From NCBI RefSeq assembly GCF_001767395.1, contig NZ_CP017014.1, positions 3,294,501-3,358,500 on the forward strand: 64,000 bases of DNA, read 5' to 3'. Positions 1-9,366 of the stretch are shown here, in pieces (position 1 is the stretch's first letter; each line of letters begins with the position of its first letter). Below the pieces are notes generated by a model. The model was not told where the DNA came from, made no database searches, and saw only the letters and a program-made list of their open reading frames with translations. Source of the DNA: Rhodococcus sp. WMMA185. GTDB taxonomy: Bacteria > Actinomycetota > Actinomycetes > Mycobacteriales > Mycobacteriaceae. Position numbers and translations under genes: made by a program.

Positions 1-172
1 CGACCACCTGCTCTGCGGGGCTTTCCCCGGTAGCCGAGCCGTCGAGACCAGCCCCGATATCGTTGACCACTACCTTTGCACCTTCGGCGGCGAACGCCAG
101 GGCATGTGCCCTTCCGATACCGCGCCCGGCTCCCGTCACGATCACGACGCGGCCGTCGACCAATCCACTCAT
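1..172 (-). CDS. SDR family oxidoreductase, N-terminal part (Rv3548c-like)
   Basis: Only the first 57 codons lie in the window; the rest runs off the left edge. They read as the start of a short-chain dehydrogenase: after a short lead comes a beta strand and the [12 protein letters not shown] glycine-rich NAD(P)-binding loop, then VVVND, the end of the second strand where cofactor type is selected. The ATG overlaps the TGA of the upstream SDR gene (ATGA), so the two are co-translated. In mycobacteria the same SDR pair (Rv3548c/Rv3549c) stands divergent from echA20, as here. The substrate is unknown; a role in steroid ring degradation is inferred from context. Confidence 0.85.
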   Translation of the reverse strand, partial: MSGLVDGRVVIVTGAGRGIGRAHALAFAAEGAKVVVNDIGAGLDGSATGESPAEQVV

Positions 173-945
173 TTGCTCTCCTCGGTTGTTGCCGCCGCCA
201 AGAATGCGGGGAGTTCGCCGCCACCATGGACGGTCAGAGTCGATCCGCTGACATATGCAGCCAACGGTGAAGCCAGGAACACCGCGCAGTTGCCGACATC
301 CTCGGGGCAGGCCATGCGCCCCAACGGGATTGTCTCCCCCACCGCCGCGATGCCGTTCTCGTCCCCGTAGTGGATGTGCGCCAACTCGGTACGAACCGGG
401 CCGACCACCACCGAGTTCACACGCACCTTCGGCGCCCACTCGATCGCAAGGCTGCCGGTGAGGCTGTCGATGCCGGCCTTCGCGGCACCGTATGCCGCAG
501 TGCCGGGTGAGGGGCGCGAACCGCTGACGCTCGAGATGTTGACGATTGCACCACCCGAGTCCTGTTTCTGCATAACCGCATTCGCGATCTGCGAGACCAG
601 GAGTGGTGCAAGGAGGTTCAGCTCGATGATCTTGGAATGGAAATTTGGGCTTGCCTCGGCCGCCAGCGCATACGGCGATCCGCCGGCATTGTTGACGAGG
701 ATGTCCAGCCGACCGTGCTGTTCCACGATCCGGTCCACGAGACCGTGGACCTGCGCGGGATCGCGGATATCGCACGGGAAGAATTCGACCGAGCGTCCCG
801 CCGCCTCCACGGTCGACTCCGCCGGGCGCCTGGCGCAGGTCACCACCGTCGCGCCAGATAACAGAAAGGCGCGGCTGATACCCGCACCGACCCCGCGAAC
901 ACCACCGGTCACGAGCACGACCGCGCCGTCTAGCCCTGAAGTCAC
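169..945 (-). CDS. SDR family oxidoreductase (Rv3549c-like)
   Basis: Cytosolic short-chain dehydrogenase of 258 residues, normal for the family. It has the nucleotide-binding [10 protein letters not shown] loop, the NNAG structural motif, the catalytic Ser of the NISSVSGS segment and the YGAAK active-site Tyr/Lys. I chose GTG at 945 because a GGAGG sits five bases upstream; TTG at 948 is also open but too close to it. The gene is first of a two-gene reverse operon, divergent from echA20 across a 114-base gap with a KstR2-like box. By synteny with mycobacterial Rv3549c it probably acts on a CoA thioester from steroid rings C/D, but the actual substrate cannot be read from sequence. Confidence 0.85.
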   Translation of the reverse strand: MTSGLDGAVVLVTGGVRGVGAGISRAFLLSGATVVTCARRPAESTVEAAGRSVEFFPCDIRDPAQVHGLVDRIVEQHGRLDILVNNAGGSPYALAAEASPNFHSKIIELNLLAPLLVSQIANAVMQKQDSGGAIVNISSVSGSRPSPGTAAYGAAKAGIDSLTGSLAIEWAPKVRVNSVVVGPVRTELAHIHYGDENGIAAVGETIPLGRMACPEDVGNCAVFLASPLAAYVSGSTLTVHGGGELPAFLAAATTEESK

Positions 946-1019
946 CAATACCTCCGCTGTCGCGTGTCCCCGCCGACCCAGCTCAGCGCACTCCGGGCCG
1001 CACGTGTGCTAACTTACCA

Positions 1020-1033
1020 AGCAATCGCTTGGT
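1020..1033. promoter_or_regulatory. Probable KstR2 operator (one mismatch)
   Basis: AGCAATCGCTTGGT fits the KstR2 consensus AnCAAGnnCTTGnT except CAAT for CAAG in the left half. It lies in a longer palindrome CCAAGCAATCGCTTGG (1017-1032). The position between the divergent SDR pair and echA20 suits control of both transcripts. The better boxes at 51523 and 53659 in this window support the motif assignment. Confidence 0.65.
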
Positions 1034-1059
1034 TTGGTAGCTGACGTTAGGAATATGCC

Positions 1060-1836
1060 ATGGGCATTACCTCCACCACCGACGGAACCGGCATCGCCAC
1101 GGTCACCGTCGACTACCCGCCTGTGAACGCCATCCCGTCGAAGGGTTGGTTCGAGTTGGCCGAGGCCGTACTCGACGCCGGTCGGAACCCGGACACCCAC
1201 GTGGTGATCCTGCGAGCGGAGGGACGTGGGTTCAACGCCGGGGTCGACATCAAGGAAATGCAGGCCACGGAGGGTTACGGTGCCTTGGTCGACGCCAACC
1301 GCGGTTGCGCCGCCGCATTCGCCGCGGTCTACGACTGCGCCGTACCCGTGGTGGTCGCGGTCAACGGCTTTTGTGTGGGCGGCGGCATCGGCTTGGTCGG
1401 GAACGCCGACGTGATCGTCGCGTCAGACGACGCCGTCTTCGGGCTTCCCGAGGTCGATCGCGGAGCCCTCGGTGCCGCGACCCACCTTGCTCGACTCGTT
1501 CCGCAACACTTGATGCGCACGCTGTACTACACCGCCCAAAACGTCACCGCGCAGCAACTTCAGCACTTCGGTTCGGTCTACGACGTCGTCCCACGAGAGA
1601 AGCTGGATGACGCAGCCCGAGATATCGCCGCCAAGATCGCCGCCAAGGACACCCGTGTGATCCGGTGCGCCAAGGAAGCCATCAACGGGATCGATCCCGT
1701 CGACGTGAAGAGCAGTTACCGCCTCGAGCAGGGCTACACCTTCGAGCTCAATCTGATCGGTGTCTCCGACGAGCACCGCGACGAATTCGTCGAGACCGGA
1801 AAGCCCCGCTCCAACTCGAACGCCCGGGAAGGCTGA
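1060..1836 (+). CDS. echA20: EchA20-type crotonase, steroid ring hydrolase
   Basis: Crotonase-fold protein of 258 residues. In the published actinobacterial pathway EchA20 opens one of the last two steroid rings of a HIP-derived CoA thioester, giving the substrate of IpdAB. Visible features are the N-terminal beta strand with PPVNA, the first oxyanion-hole segment GFNAGVDIKEM near residue 65, and the second oxyanion loop GFCVGGGIGL near residue 105. It is first of the echA20-ipdA-ipdB-ipdC operon, three bases ahead of ipdA, and follows a KstR2-like box. Assignment rests on family features plus exact synteny with Rv3550-Rv3553; a generic enoyl-CoA hydratase is the alternative. Confidence 0.88.
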   Translation: MGITSTTDGTGIATVTVDYPPVNAIPSKGWFELAEAVLDAGRNPDTHVVILRAEGRGFNAGVDIKEMQATEGYGALVDANRGCAAAFAAVYDCAVPVVVAVNGFCVGGGIGLVGNADVIVASDDAVFGLPEVDRGALGAATHLARLVPQHLMRTLYYTAQNVTAQQLQHFGSVYDVVPREKLDDAARDIAAKIAAKDTRVIRCAKEAINGIDPVDVKSSYRLEQGYTFELNLIGVSDEHRDEFVETGKPRSNSNAREG

Positions 1837-1839
1837 ACC

Positions 1840-2733
1840 ATGACCGGCAAACGTGACAAGAGAATGTCGCTCGACGACGTCGTGGGCGAACTCCGCACCG
1901 GAATGACGATCGGCATCGGCGGTTGGGGTTCCCGCCGCAAACCGATGGCGCTGGTTCGCGCGCTGCTGCGCTCAGACGTCACCGATCTCACCGTCGTCAC
2001 CTACGGTGGACCCGACCTGGGCCTGCTGTGCTCGGCCGGCAAGGTCAAGAAGGCCTACTACGGCTTCGTCTCGCTCGACTCGCCGCCGTTCTACGATCCG
2101 TGGTTCGCCAAGGCCCGCACCAAAGGCGAGATCGAGGTCCGTGAGATGGACGAGGGCATGGTCAAGTGCGGCCTCGAGGCGGCTGCCGCCCGGCTACCGT
2201 TCCTGCCGATCCGCGCCGGACTCGGCTCGGACGTTCGAAACTTCTGGGGTGACGAATTACGCACCGTCACGTCCCCATACCCCGATGCGTCCGGCAAGAC
2301 TGAGACGCTGATCGCGATGCCGGCACTGAAACTCGATGCGGCACTGGTGCACCTGAATCTCGGGGACAAGCACGGCAACGCTGCCTACACCGGCGTAGAT
2401 CCCTACTTCGACGACCTCTTCTGCGGCGCCGCGGACAGGCGGTTCGTTTCGGTCGAGCGGGTGGTCGAGACGGAGGAACTGGTGAAATCCGTTCCGCTGC
2501 AAAATCTCATTCTCAACAGGATGATGGTCGACGGCGTCGTCGAAGCACCGAACGGCGCACACTTCACCCTCGCCGGCGACGACTACGGCCGCGACGAGAA
2601 GTTTCAGCGGCACTACGCCGAATCGGCGAAGGACCCCCAGTCGTGGGAGAAGTTCGCCGACACCTTCCTGTCCGGCAGCGAAGACGACTATCAGTCGGCC
2701 GTGAAGAAGTTCGCAGAGGAGAACCAGGCATGA
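1840..2733 (+). CDS. ipdA: IpdA, alpha subunit of COCHEA-CoA hydrolase
   Basis: Alpha subunit (297 residues) of the IpdAB heterocomplex, a class I CoA-transferase fold that has been shown in Rhodococcus and M. tuberculosis to act as a ring-cleaving hydrolase in steroid breakdown. The N-terminal GMTIGIGGWG strand-loop is typical of CoA-transferase alpha subunits. Glu105, in REMDEGMVKCG, falls at the number I recall for the catalytic glutamate of IpdA. The stop overlaps the ipdB start (ATGA), which suits a 1:1 complex. Function is inferred from family and gene order. Confidence 0.92.
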   Translation: MTGKRDKRMSLDDVVGELRTGMTIGIGGWGSRRKPMALVRALLRSDVTDLTVVTYGGPDLGLLCSAGKVKKAYYGFVSLDSPPFYDPWFAKARTKGEIEVREMDEGMVKCGLEAAAARLPFLPIRAGLGSDVRNFWGDELRTVTSPYPDASGKTETLIAMPALKLDAALVHLNLGDKHGNAAYTGVDPYFDDLFCGAADRRFVSVERVVETEELVKSVPLQNLILNRMMVDGVVEAPNGAHFTLAGDDYGRDEKFQRHYAESAKDPQSWEKFADTFLSGSEDDYQSAVKKFAEENQA

Positions 2734-3491
2734 GCCAGACGATCGCTGGAGTGACGCGGGCAGAGTACTGCGCGATCGCGTGCGCCGAAATCTTCTCCGG
2801 GGCGGGTGAGATCATGGCCAGCCCGATGGCGACCCTACCCTTGATCGGGGCCAGGCTGGCCAGGCTCACGACCGAGCCCGACCTACTGATCACCGACGGT
2901 GAGGCGTTGATTCTCGCGGACACCCCCGAGCTGGGCACGAAGGCAGCCATCGAGGGGTGGATGCCCTTCCGCAAGGTATTCGACGTGGTCGCGTCCGGTC
3001 GGCGACATGTGGTGATGGGAGCCAACCAAATCGACCGTCACGGCAACCAGAATCTCTCCGCCTTCGGCCCCCTGCAAAAGCCGACCCGTCAAATGTTCGG
3101 CGTCCGGGGGGCGCCCGGAAATACCATCAACCACGCCACCAGTTATTGGGTGGGCAAGCACTCTTCACGGGTGTTCTGCGACAGCGTCGACATCGTCTCC
3201 GGTGTCGGCTATGACCACGTCGACCCCGAGAATCCCGCATACCGGTTCCACCACATCCATCATGTCGTGAGCAACCTCGGGGTCTTCGACTTCGGCGGAC
3301 CCGGACACACCTTCCGCGCCCTGAGCCTGCACCCCGGCGTCACCCCGGAGCAGGTCGCCGACAACACCTCGTTCGAAGTGGCCGGATTGGATGACGCCCC
3401 CCCGACCCGCGAACCCACCGAAGAGGAACTGCGGCTGATTCGCGAGGTTCTCGACCCCCGCAGCCTTCGGGACCGGGAGGTGTCGGTATGA
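2730..3491 (+). CDS. ipdB: IpdB, beta subunit of COCHEA-CoA hydrolase
   Basis: Beta subunit (253 residues) of the IpdAB CoA-transferase-like hydrolase. I use the ATG at 2730, which overlaps the ipdA stop; an upstream in-frame ATG would bury about 29 unrelated residues inside ipdA. The protein begins MSQTIAGVTRAEYCAI and shows the family's SPMATLP and GANQIDRHGN segments. The stop overlaps the ipdC start (ATGA), so ipdABC form one translationally coupled unit. The partner for activity is IpdA. Confidence 0.92.
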   Translation: MSQTIAGVTRAEYCAIACAEIFSGAGEIMASPMATLPLIGARLARLTTEPDLLITDGEALILADTPELGTKAAIEGWMPFRKVFDVVASGRRHVVMGANQIDRHGNQNLSAFGPLQKPTRQMFGVRGAPGNTINHATSYWVGKHSSRVFCDSVDIVSGVGYDHVDPENPAYRFHHIHHVVSNLGVFDFGGPGHTFRALSLHPGVTPEQVADNTSFEVAGLDDAPPTREPTEEELRLIREVLDPRSLRDREVSV

Positions 3492-4561
3492 GCACTCTCC
3501 GAACGGCACTGACCGAACTGGTCGGCGTCGAGCACCCCGTCGTGCAGACCGGGATGGGCTGGGTCGCCGGATCCCGACTCGTCGCCGGCACCGCCAATGC
3601 AGGTGGACTCGGCATCCTGGCGTCGGCGACCATGACATACACCGAACTCGAAGCGGCCATCGCGAAGACGAAGACGCTCACTGACAAGCCGTTCGGCGTC
3701 AACATTCGCGCCGACGCCGCCGACGCTCCACAGCGCATCGAACTGCTGATCCGAGAGAACGTCCGCGTCGCATCGTTCGCGCTCGCCCCGAAAAAGGAGC
3801 TGATCGCCCAACTCAAGGCAGCAGGCGTAGTGGTCATTCCGTCGATCGGGGCCGCGAAGCACGCAAAGAAGGTGGCGTCATGGGGCGCCGACGCGGTGAT
3901 CGTGCAGGGCGGCGAGGGTGGCGGACACACGGGCCCGGTGGCGACCACCCTGCTACTGCCGTCGGTGCTCGACGCTGTGGATATACCCGTCGTCGCGGCC
4001 GGTGGCTTCTACGACGGGCGCGGACTCGCCGCCGCGCTGGCGTACGGCGCCGCCGGTGTTGCGATGGGCACGCGCTTTCTGCTCACCCAGGAATCGACCG
4101 TGCCCGACTCGGTGAAACGGGAATACCTGGCACGCGGACTACAGGACACTGTCGTCTCCCGCAAAGTGGACGGCATGCCCCACAGGGTGCTCAATACCGA
4201 CCTCGTCGACAGCCTCGAACACTCGGGCAACCTGCGCGGCCTGGTCGCGGCGGCCCGCAATGCATCGAAGTTCAAGGCCATGACCGGCATGAAGTGGTCC
4301 ACACTCGTCCGGGACGGTCTCTCCATGAAGAGGTCTAGCGATCGCACCTGGCAGCAGATCATCATGGCCGCCAACACTCCGATGTTGCTCAAAGCCGGAC
4401 TCGTCGACGGCAACACCCACGCGGGGGTTCTCGCGTCCGGCCAGGTAGTTGGCCTGCTCGACGATCTCCCTACCTGCAAAGACCTCATCGAGACGATCGT
4501 TGCCGACGCCGCCGACCGCATCGAGGCGCTCAGCCTGACGACGCGGCCTTCGCGGCGATGA
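3488..4561 (+). CDS. ipdC: IpdC, flavin-dependent reductase of steroid rings C/D
   Basis: Protein of 357 residues in the nitronate monooxygenase/2-nitropropane dioxygenase flavoprotein fold. The GGEGGGHTGPVATT segment, mid-protein, is the typical FMN/phosphate-binding loop, followed by AAGGFYDGRG. IpdC is the reductase acting on a HIP-derived CoA ester before the last ring openings. It is last of the echA20-ipdABC operon and its final 32 bases overlap the end of a convergent DUF2277 gene. Symbol rests on family plus the Rv3550-Rv3553 order. Confidence 0.9.
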   Translation: MSTLRTALTELVGVEHPVVQTGMGWVAGSRLVAGTANAGGLGILASATMTYTELEAAIAKTKTLTDKPFGVNIRADAADAPQRIELLIRENVRVASFALAPKKELIAQLKAAGVVVIPSIGAAKHAKKVASWGADAVIVQGGEGGGHTGPVATTLLLPSVLDAVDIPVVAAGGFYDGRGLAAALAYGAAGVAMGTRFLLTQESTVPDSVKREYLARGLQDTVVSRKVDGMPHRVLNTDLVDSLEHSGNLRGLVAAARNASKFKAMTGMKWSTLVRDGLSMKRSSDRTWQQIIMAANTPMLLKAGLVDGNTHAGVLASGQVVGLLDDLPTCKDLIETIVADAADRIEALSLTTRPSRR

Positions 4562-4814
4562 TGCGATCCCGCACCTCCGGTCGCCGCAGCGGGGGCACCG
4601 TTTGCGGCGGCTGCTTCCGGGGCGGCAGTGCCTCGAGCAACTTCGTAGTGGCCTCCGCAACCACGGCAACCGCGTCTTCGAAAGCCTCGCGGTTGGCGTC
4701 CGACAACTTCTGGATTCCGCTGACCTTTCTTACGTACTGACGCGCCGCCGCTTCGATCTCCTCTGCGGTAGCCGCCGGCTCGAGTCCGCGTAGCTCGGTG
4801 ATGTTTCGGCACAT
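4530..4814 (-). CDS. DUF2277 family protein
   Basis: Small predicted cytosolic protein of 94 residues starting MCRNITELRGLEPAAT, the hallmark start of DUF2277 proteins. The Cys at position 2 and the rest of the N terminus are the conserved part; a helical middle (EEIEAAARQYVRKVSG) is followed by a Pro-rich stretch and a basic tail. I start at this Met because upstream in-frame residues have no family character. Function unknown. The 3' end overlaps that of ipdC on the other strand. Confidence 0.8.
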   Translation of the reverse strand: MCRNITELRGLEPAATAEEIEAAARQYVRKVSGIQKLSDANREAFEDAVAVVAEATTKLLEALPPRKQPPQTVPPLRRPEVRDRIIAAKAASSG

Positions 4815-5427
4815 GATTCGACGATAGCCATGCATCGCACGTCCGTGGGATGTCTGACCTGATCCACGGTATGCAGCGATAGAGTGGAAGTGGTGCACCG
4901 GGAAGTCTGGTCGGTCATTTTTCGATGTGCTGACGAATTGGGGACCTCATGACACGCATCGCGATCGAGCGTGGGGTTCCGTGCACGGCACGGTGGTTTG
5001 CACCCCGGCCAAGACTCTCCCGAGGCAACGAAGGCAACCCTGCCGTCCGCGGAGTGCATCACCGCCGACGGGACAAGTCACCCACGCAACCGTGCACTGG
5101 ACGGGTCGTGGCAGTTGGATATGCTGGTCCGGTTCCCTGGTACAGCACGTCCGCCCGGCACCGCTGTCTCGGCAGCTCGTCACACCCGCTGCCGACCTGG
5201 AGGATCGATCTCCGACACGGAGGGGCCACGGCCGGGGAGTGGAAACGGATAATCAGTTCCATTGGTCCGTGTAGGTCCATTGATCCGTCGCGGCGGATGC
5301 GGTTGCTACTCGGCGTAGACATCCGCAACCTCCCGCGTTGCGGTCGTGCTGCGGTGCAGGGAATACGACCTGGTATCGCAGGATTGGCCCGGTCTACGCC
5401 TCCCGTACAGAAAGAAAAAGAATCTTT
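4815..5427. other. 613-base stretch without a convincing gene, before nhaA
   Basis: Short open frames exist on both strands but none has a recognisable domain, good ribosome site or family length. The stretch includes the promoters of the DUF2277 gene and nhaA. A near-repeat, CCATTGGTCCGTG / CCATTGATCCGTC, is seen around 5260-5290. A long nhaA leader or small RNA is possible, but I cannot identify one. Confidence 0.4.
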
Positions 5428-6750
5428 GTGAGCACTTCGCCAACAACACGACCTCCCCTGTTCCCTCGCGGATCGTGGGCGGAAGCCTCACGCATCGGCG
5501 AGATCCTCCGGAAGGAGACCGTCGGCGGTGCACTCTTGCTGGTGGCGTCCGTCGTCGCCCTGGTGTGGGCGAACTCGCCGTGGAAAGACGGTTACACCGC
5601 GCTCGGGGATATAACGTTCGGCCCGGAAGCGCTGCATCTGAACCTGTCCCTGGGGACATGGGCGGCCGACGGCCTGCTGGCGATCTTCTTCTTCGTCGTG
5701 GGCCTGGAACTCAAACGGGAGTTCGTGGCCGGCGACCTTCGTGATCCCGCGAGGGCCGCGCTGCCGATCGCCGCGGCGCTCGGCGGGATGGCGCTGCCGG
5801 CGCTGGTGTTCGTCTTGATCAACCTTCGTACCGGCGACGGCGCACTGGAGGGGTGGGCAATTCCAACGGCCACCGATATCGCGTTCGCCGTCGCCATCCT
5901 GGCCGTCGTCAGCACCCACCTGCCTTCGACGCTGCGCATCTTCCTGCTGACTTTGGCAGTGGTGGACGATCTGCTCGCGATCACGATCATCGCCGTCTTC
6001 TATACCGACCACTTGTCGGTAGCGCCATTGGCAGCGGCATTGGTCCCCTTGGCCGCTTTCGCCTTTGCGGTGCAGCGGAGGATTCGGTCGTGGTGGGTGT
6101 TGCTTCCGCTTGCCGCGGCCGCATGGACGCTCATTCATGCATCCGGCGTACACGCCACGGTTGCCGGAGTGGTACTGGGCTTCACCGTGCCCGTGATGCG
6201 GAGCAAGGCCGCGGGCGGGCCCGATGCAGGGCCGGGGTTGGCCGAGCACTTCGAGCACCGGATTCGTCCCGTCTCCGCAGGCTTCGCGGTGCCCGTGTTC
6301 GCGTTCTTCGCGGCCGGGGTCACCATCGGAGGACTGAGTGGGCTGCAAGACGCCCTGCGGGACCCGATCACCCTCGGCATCATCGCCGGCCTCGTGCTGG
6401 GCAAGACCTTCGGAATCTTCGGCACCACCTTCATGATGTCCCGATTCACTCGGGCGACACTCGATTCCGGACTGCGGTGGATCGACATCTTCGGCGTCGC
6501 GATGCTGGCCGGGATCGGGTTCACGGTGTCATTGCTGATCGGCGAACTCGCCTACGGCACGGGTGAGCGAGACGTCTACGTCAAGATCGGCGTGCTGTTC
6601 GGTTCTCTGATCGCCGCGCTCCTCGCCGCCATCGTGTTGCGGATCCGCAACCGCGCCTACCGACAGATTGCCGAGCAGGAGGAGCTGGACGCGGACCACG
6701 ACGGAATCCCCGACGTGTACTCGGAGACCCGGGATCGGGACGTGACCTGA
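5428..6750 (+). CDS. nhaA: NhaA Na+/H+ antiporter
   Basis: Inner-membrane sodium/proton antiporter (440 residues) for pH and sodium homeostasis. Two adjacent Asp in [10 protein letters not shown] (Asp180/181) match the ion-binding pair of E. coli NhaA (Asp163/164), and ATDIAFA (Asp150) matches Asp133. About 11-12 hydrophobic segments are visible, with a charged C-terminal tail. I place the start at GTG 5428; longer in-frame versions add a Cys/Arg-rich leader unlike the family. No partner genes; it converges on the narK-type gene across a strong hairpin. Confidence 0.92.
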   Translation: MSTSPTTRPPLFPRGSWAEASRIGEILRKETVGGALLLVASVVALVWANSPWKDGYTALGDITFGPEALHLNLSLGTWAADGLLAIFFFVVGLELKREFVAGDLRDPARAALPIAAALGGMALPALVFVLINLRTGDGALEGWAIPTATDIAFAVAILAVVSTHLPSTLRIFLLTLAVVDDLLAITIIAVFYTDHLSVAPLAAALVPLAAFAFAVQRRIRSWWVLLPLAAAAWTLIHASGVHATVAGVVLGFTVPVMRSKAAGGPDAGPGLAEHFEHRIRPVSAGFAVPVFAFFAAGVTIGGLSGLQDALRDPITLGIIAGLVLGKTFGIFGTTFMMSRFTRATLDSGLRWIDIFGVAMLAGIGFTVSLLIGELAYGTGERDVYVKIGVLFGSLIAALLAAIVLRIRNRAYRQIAEQEELDADHDGIPDVYSETRDRDVT

Positions 6751-6793
6751 ATCGCTCGAGCCGGGTGCCCATTCGCCAGATCCGCACCGCACA

Positions 6794-6831
6794 CGAAGAC
6801 GTCGGCCGCAACGGCGCGGCCGACGTCTTCG
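6794..6831. terminator. Bidirectional hairpin between nhaA and narK-type gene
   Basis: A perfect 16-base inverted repeat (CGAAGACGTCGGCCGC and its complement) with a 6-base loop. It sits in the 94-base gap between two convergent genes, so it can end both transcripts. Confidence 0.8.
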
Positions 6832-6844
6832 AGAACTCGACGAA

Positions 6845-8314
6845 CTATACGTTCGCGTACGCCAGTGACGGGATCCTCTGCACCGCGAACTCCGAGCGCA
6901 GGTAGAACCACCACGTCACGCCGCCCATCACCAAGAACAGCACTGCATAGGCGCCGAACGCGGGCGTCATGCTGCCCAGGTGGATATTGGACAGGCGCAG
7001 GGCCTGCTGCAACAGGAATCCACCGAAGGCGCCGACCGCACCGACCACACCGAGAGCCGCACCGGCTTGCCGCTTCGCCGACGCCGCAGCTTCCGCAGGG
7101 TCCTGCCCGATCTCGGCGGCCCTCTTCTTGGACTGGGCACTGAAGATCGTCGGGATCATTCGGTAGGTCGAGCCGTTGCCGATACCGGTGAGGACGAACA
7201 GGATCAGGAACGCTGCCAGATACAGCGGGAAGCTGTGCAATTCGAGAGCGATCAGAATCAGTCCGATACCCGCGGCCTGGCTGACGAACACGCCGAGAGT
7301 GATCTTCGCGCCGCCACCCATTCGGTCGGCGAGCCAGCCACCGAACGGCCTGGTGAACGAGCCCACCAGCGCCCCGAGGAACGCCAGGTTACCGAGCGCG
7401 ACAAGAATTCCGACGTTCTCGAGTTCGGGGAAGTTTGCCCGGATGAGGGTCGGGAAGGCGAACGAGAAACCGATGAACGATCCGAACGTACCGACGTAGA
7501 GGAAAGCCATCACCCAGTTGTGCTTGTTGGTCATCGCCAGCTTGTATGACTGGCCGTCAGGCTTGGCGCTGGTGATGCTGTCCATGAACAGCAGGGCTCC
7601 GATCGCGGCGAGCACGATGAAGGGCACCCAGATCAGGGCCGCCATCGTAAGCCCCAGTCGGTAGCCTTCCGGCGACTTTGCGACGACTGTCGTGCCCAGC
7701 GCGATCACCAGCGGAAGAGCGAGCTGGGTCACCGCGACACCGAGGTTGCCTCCCGCGGCGTTGATGCCGAGCGCCGCGCCCTTCTTACCCTCCGGGAAGA
7801 AGAAGGAAATGTTCGCCATCGAGGAGGAGAAGTTACCGCCTCCGAAGCCGGCCAGCGCGGCCAATACCAGGAACACACCCATCGAGGTGTTCGGCTGGTT
7901 GATGAAGTACGCCAGTCCGAGACACGGGAACAACAGCATGGATGCACTGAACGCGGTGAATGCGCGGCCACCGAACTTCGGGATCGCGAAGGTGTATGGC
8001 ACCCGCAGCGCCGCGCCGACCAGCACCGGGACGGACGTCAATAGCAATGCGTTGTTCAGCGCCTGCTCACCCTGCATGAACGCGAACCCAGCGTTACCCA
8101 TATTGGTGACGACAATGGTCCAGATCACCCAGACGTTGAACCCCAGGTGTTCGGAGAACACCGACAGTGCCAGATTCTTCCAGGCTGTCCTCTTGCCGCC
8201 CGATTCCCAGAATCGCTCGTCCTCGGGATTCCAGTGGTCGAGCCACCGCCCCCGTCTCTGATACTCGAAGTCCGGTACCTGTGTCTTCACGATGGCATCT
8301 GCGGTTGCAGTCAT
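6845..8314 (-). CDS. NarK-type nitrate/nitrite transporter (MFS)
   Basis: Major facilitator protein of 489 residues in the nitrate/nitrite porter branch. The segment GGGNFSSSMANISFFFPE in the middle of the N-terminal half carries the Gly-rich nitrate signature, followed by KKGAALGINAAGGNLGV. About 12 membrane spans are visible, with a longer charged N terminus (RRGRWLDHWNPEDERFW) common in actinobacterial NarK. It probably imports nitrate or exports nitrite. A GAGAGG lies upstream of the ATG. No nitrate reductase genes are nearby. Confidence 0.87.
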   Translation of the reverse strand: MTATADAIVKTQVPDFEYQRRGRWLDHWNPEDERFWESGGKRTAWKNLALSVFSEHLGFNVWVIWTIVVTNMGNAGFAFMQGEQALNNALLLTSVPVLVGAALRVPYTFAIPKFGGRAFTAFSASMLLFPCLGLAYFINQPNTSMGVFLVLAALAGFGGGNFSSSMANISFFFPEGKKGAALGINAAGGNLGVAVTQLALPLVIALGTTVVAKSPEGYRLGLTMAALIWVPFIVLAAIGALLFMDSITSAKPDGQSYKLAMTNKHNWVMAFLYVGTFGSFIGFSFAFPTLIRANFPELENVGILVALGNLAFLGALVGSFTRPFGGWLADRMGGGAKITLGVFVSQAAGIGLILIALELHSFPLYLAAFLILFVLTGIGNGSTYRMIPTIFSAQSKKRAAEIGQDPAEAAASAKRQAGAALGVVGAVGAFGGFLLQQALRLSNIHLGSMTPAFGAYAVLFLVMGGVTWWFYLRSEFAVQRIPSLAYANV

Positions 8315-8426
8315 CAGCGATCCTCTCGATGTGGCGACCCGCGCAGTCCCAATCAGACGTCGTCGGCTTCCAAGGGTGGGCGCGGGCGATCTCTAGCGAT
8401 CTTTAACAACGTAAGAGAGTGGGATT

Positions 8427-8443
8427 ACGTGCCTGTGGCACGT
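8427..8443. promoter_or_regulatory. Inverted repeat upstream of narK-type gene
   Basis: ACGTGCC-TGT-GGCACGT, perfect 7-base arms, about 113 bases before the narK-type start. It is a plausible operator or part of a terminator for the ABC genes' neighbour region. The binding factor is unknown. Confidence 0.4.
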
Positions 8444-8577
8444 GATGACGCCGCGACAAACTCTCGCTCACTTCTCAGATCGTTGAGGCGTGAGAAGTAT
8501 AGGCGGACCCGGCGTCCTCCGATTCCCGGAGCACCGCGACGACTCGGCACCCGACAAAATTCGGCGCCCGACGAATT

Positions 8578-9366
8578 TCAGTGCACGTCGAGGCGCTCGA
8601 AGGCGAGGACGGCCGCAGCGAACAGGGCAAGTGCAACCGCGACCAGCACCGCGGCGTAGGACAGGCGCAAACCGTTCTCGAGTTGGTTGTCACCGATCGC
8701 GTAGTAGAACGGCGACGCATAACGCGCCGGCCGAATCCAATCCACGATGGGGGCAAGGGAGTTGATCAGGTAGGACGCTGCTGCGACTGCCGAGGAAATG
8801 CCCAATGCCAGACCACGGCTTCCACTCAACCCGCCGACCAGCATGGCAAGTGCACCGAAACAGATGCCGAGCAGCAGGACACCGAGCGTGACCCCAGCGA
8901 GATTCCCGAGGTCCACCGTCAACTCGAAACCCCGCCCCAATATGACCACCAGGGCGGCCACGATGGCGACCGGGATTCCGATCAGACCCAGCGCGGCGAA
9001 TTTCTGGCCGGCGATACGTCGCCGAGAGATCGGCATAGCGACCATGACGCCGAGGGTGCCGTCCTCGTCCTGTCCGGCCAAGCAAGATGCCCCGTATCCG
9101 ATTCCGAGGAGCAGCACCACCAAAGGCAGGAAGTTGGCGTACAGGTTGGCGTTCAGCCACCCGGATGAACTCGTCAACGAGTCGCCGACACCGAACAGAG
9201 CGGCCATCGTGGCGTTGCTCTGTGCAAAGTCGTCGAGCCCCGCGTCGTTCTTGAAGGCTGGATACAGCGCGACGATAACGAACGTATACACCGCGATCCC
9301 CAACGAATAGCCGATCAGCGATCGGCGGCGCAGTCGTAGGTCCAGTCGGGTCAGCTCAGTGAGCAT
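8578..9366 (-). CDS. ABC-2 type exporter permease
   Basis: Integral membrane permease of 262 residues with about six hydrophobic spans, the N-terminal LRLRRRSLIGYSLGIAVY entry helix and the DEDGTLGVMVAMPISRRRI segment typical of ABC-2 exporters. Its start overlaps the end of the ATPase gene upstream by 11 bases, so the two form one exporter. The substrate is not evident; drugs or antibiotics are common for this type. Confidence 0.82.
   Translation of the reverse strand: MLTELTRLDLRLRRRSLIGYSLGIAVYTFVIVALYPAFKNDAGLDDFAQSNATMAALFGVGDSLTSSSGWLNANLYANFLPLVVLLLGIGYGASCLAGQDEDGTLGVMVAMPISRRRIAGQKFAALGLIGIPVAIVAALVVILGRGFELTVDLGNLAGVTLGVLLLGICFGALAMLVGGLSGSRGLALGISSAVAAASYLINSLAPIVDWIRPARYASPFYYAIGDNQLENGLRLSYAAVLVAVALALFAAAVLAFERLDVH

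Noticed and set aside
4971..5252. Possible small protein of about 93 residues before nhaA
   Set aside because: No ribosome site, no family and overlapping alternatives in other frames with equal openness.
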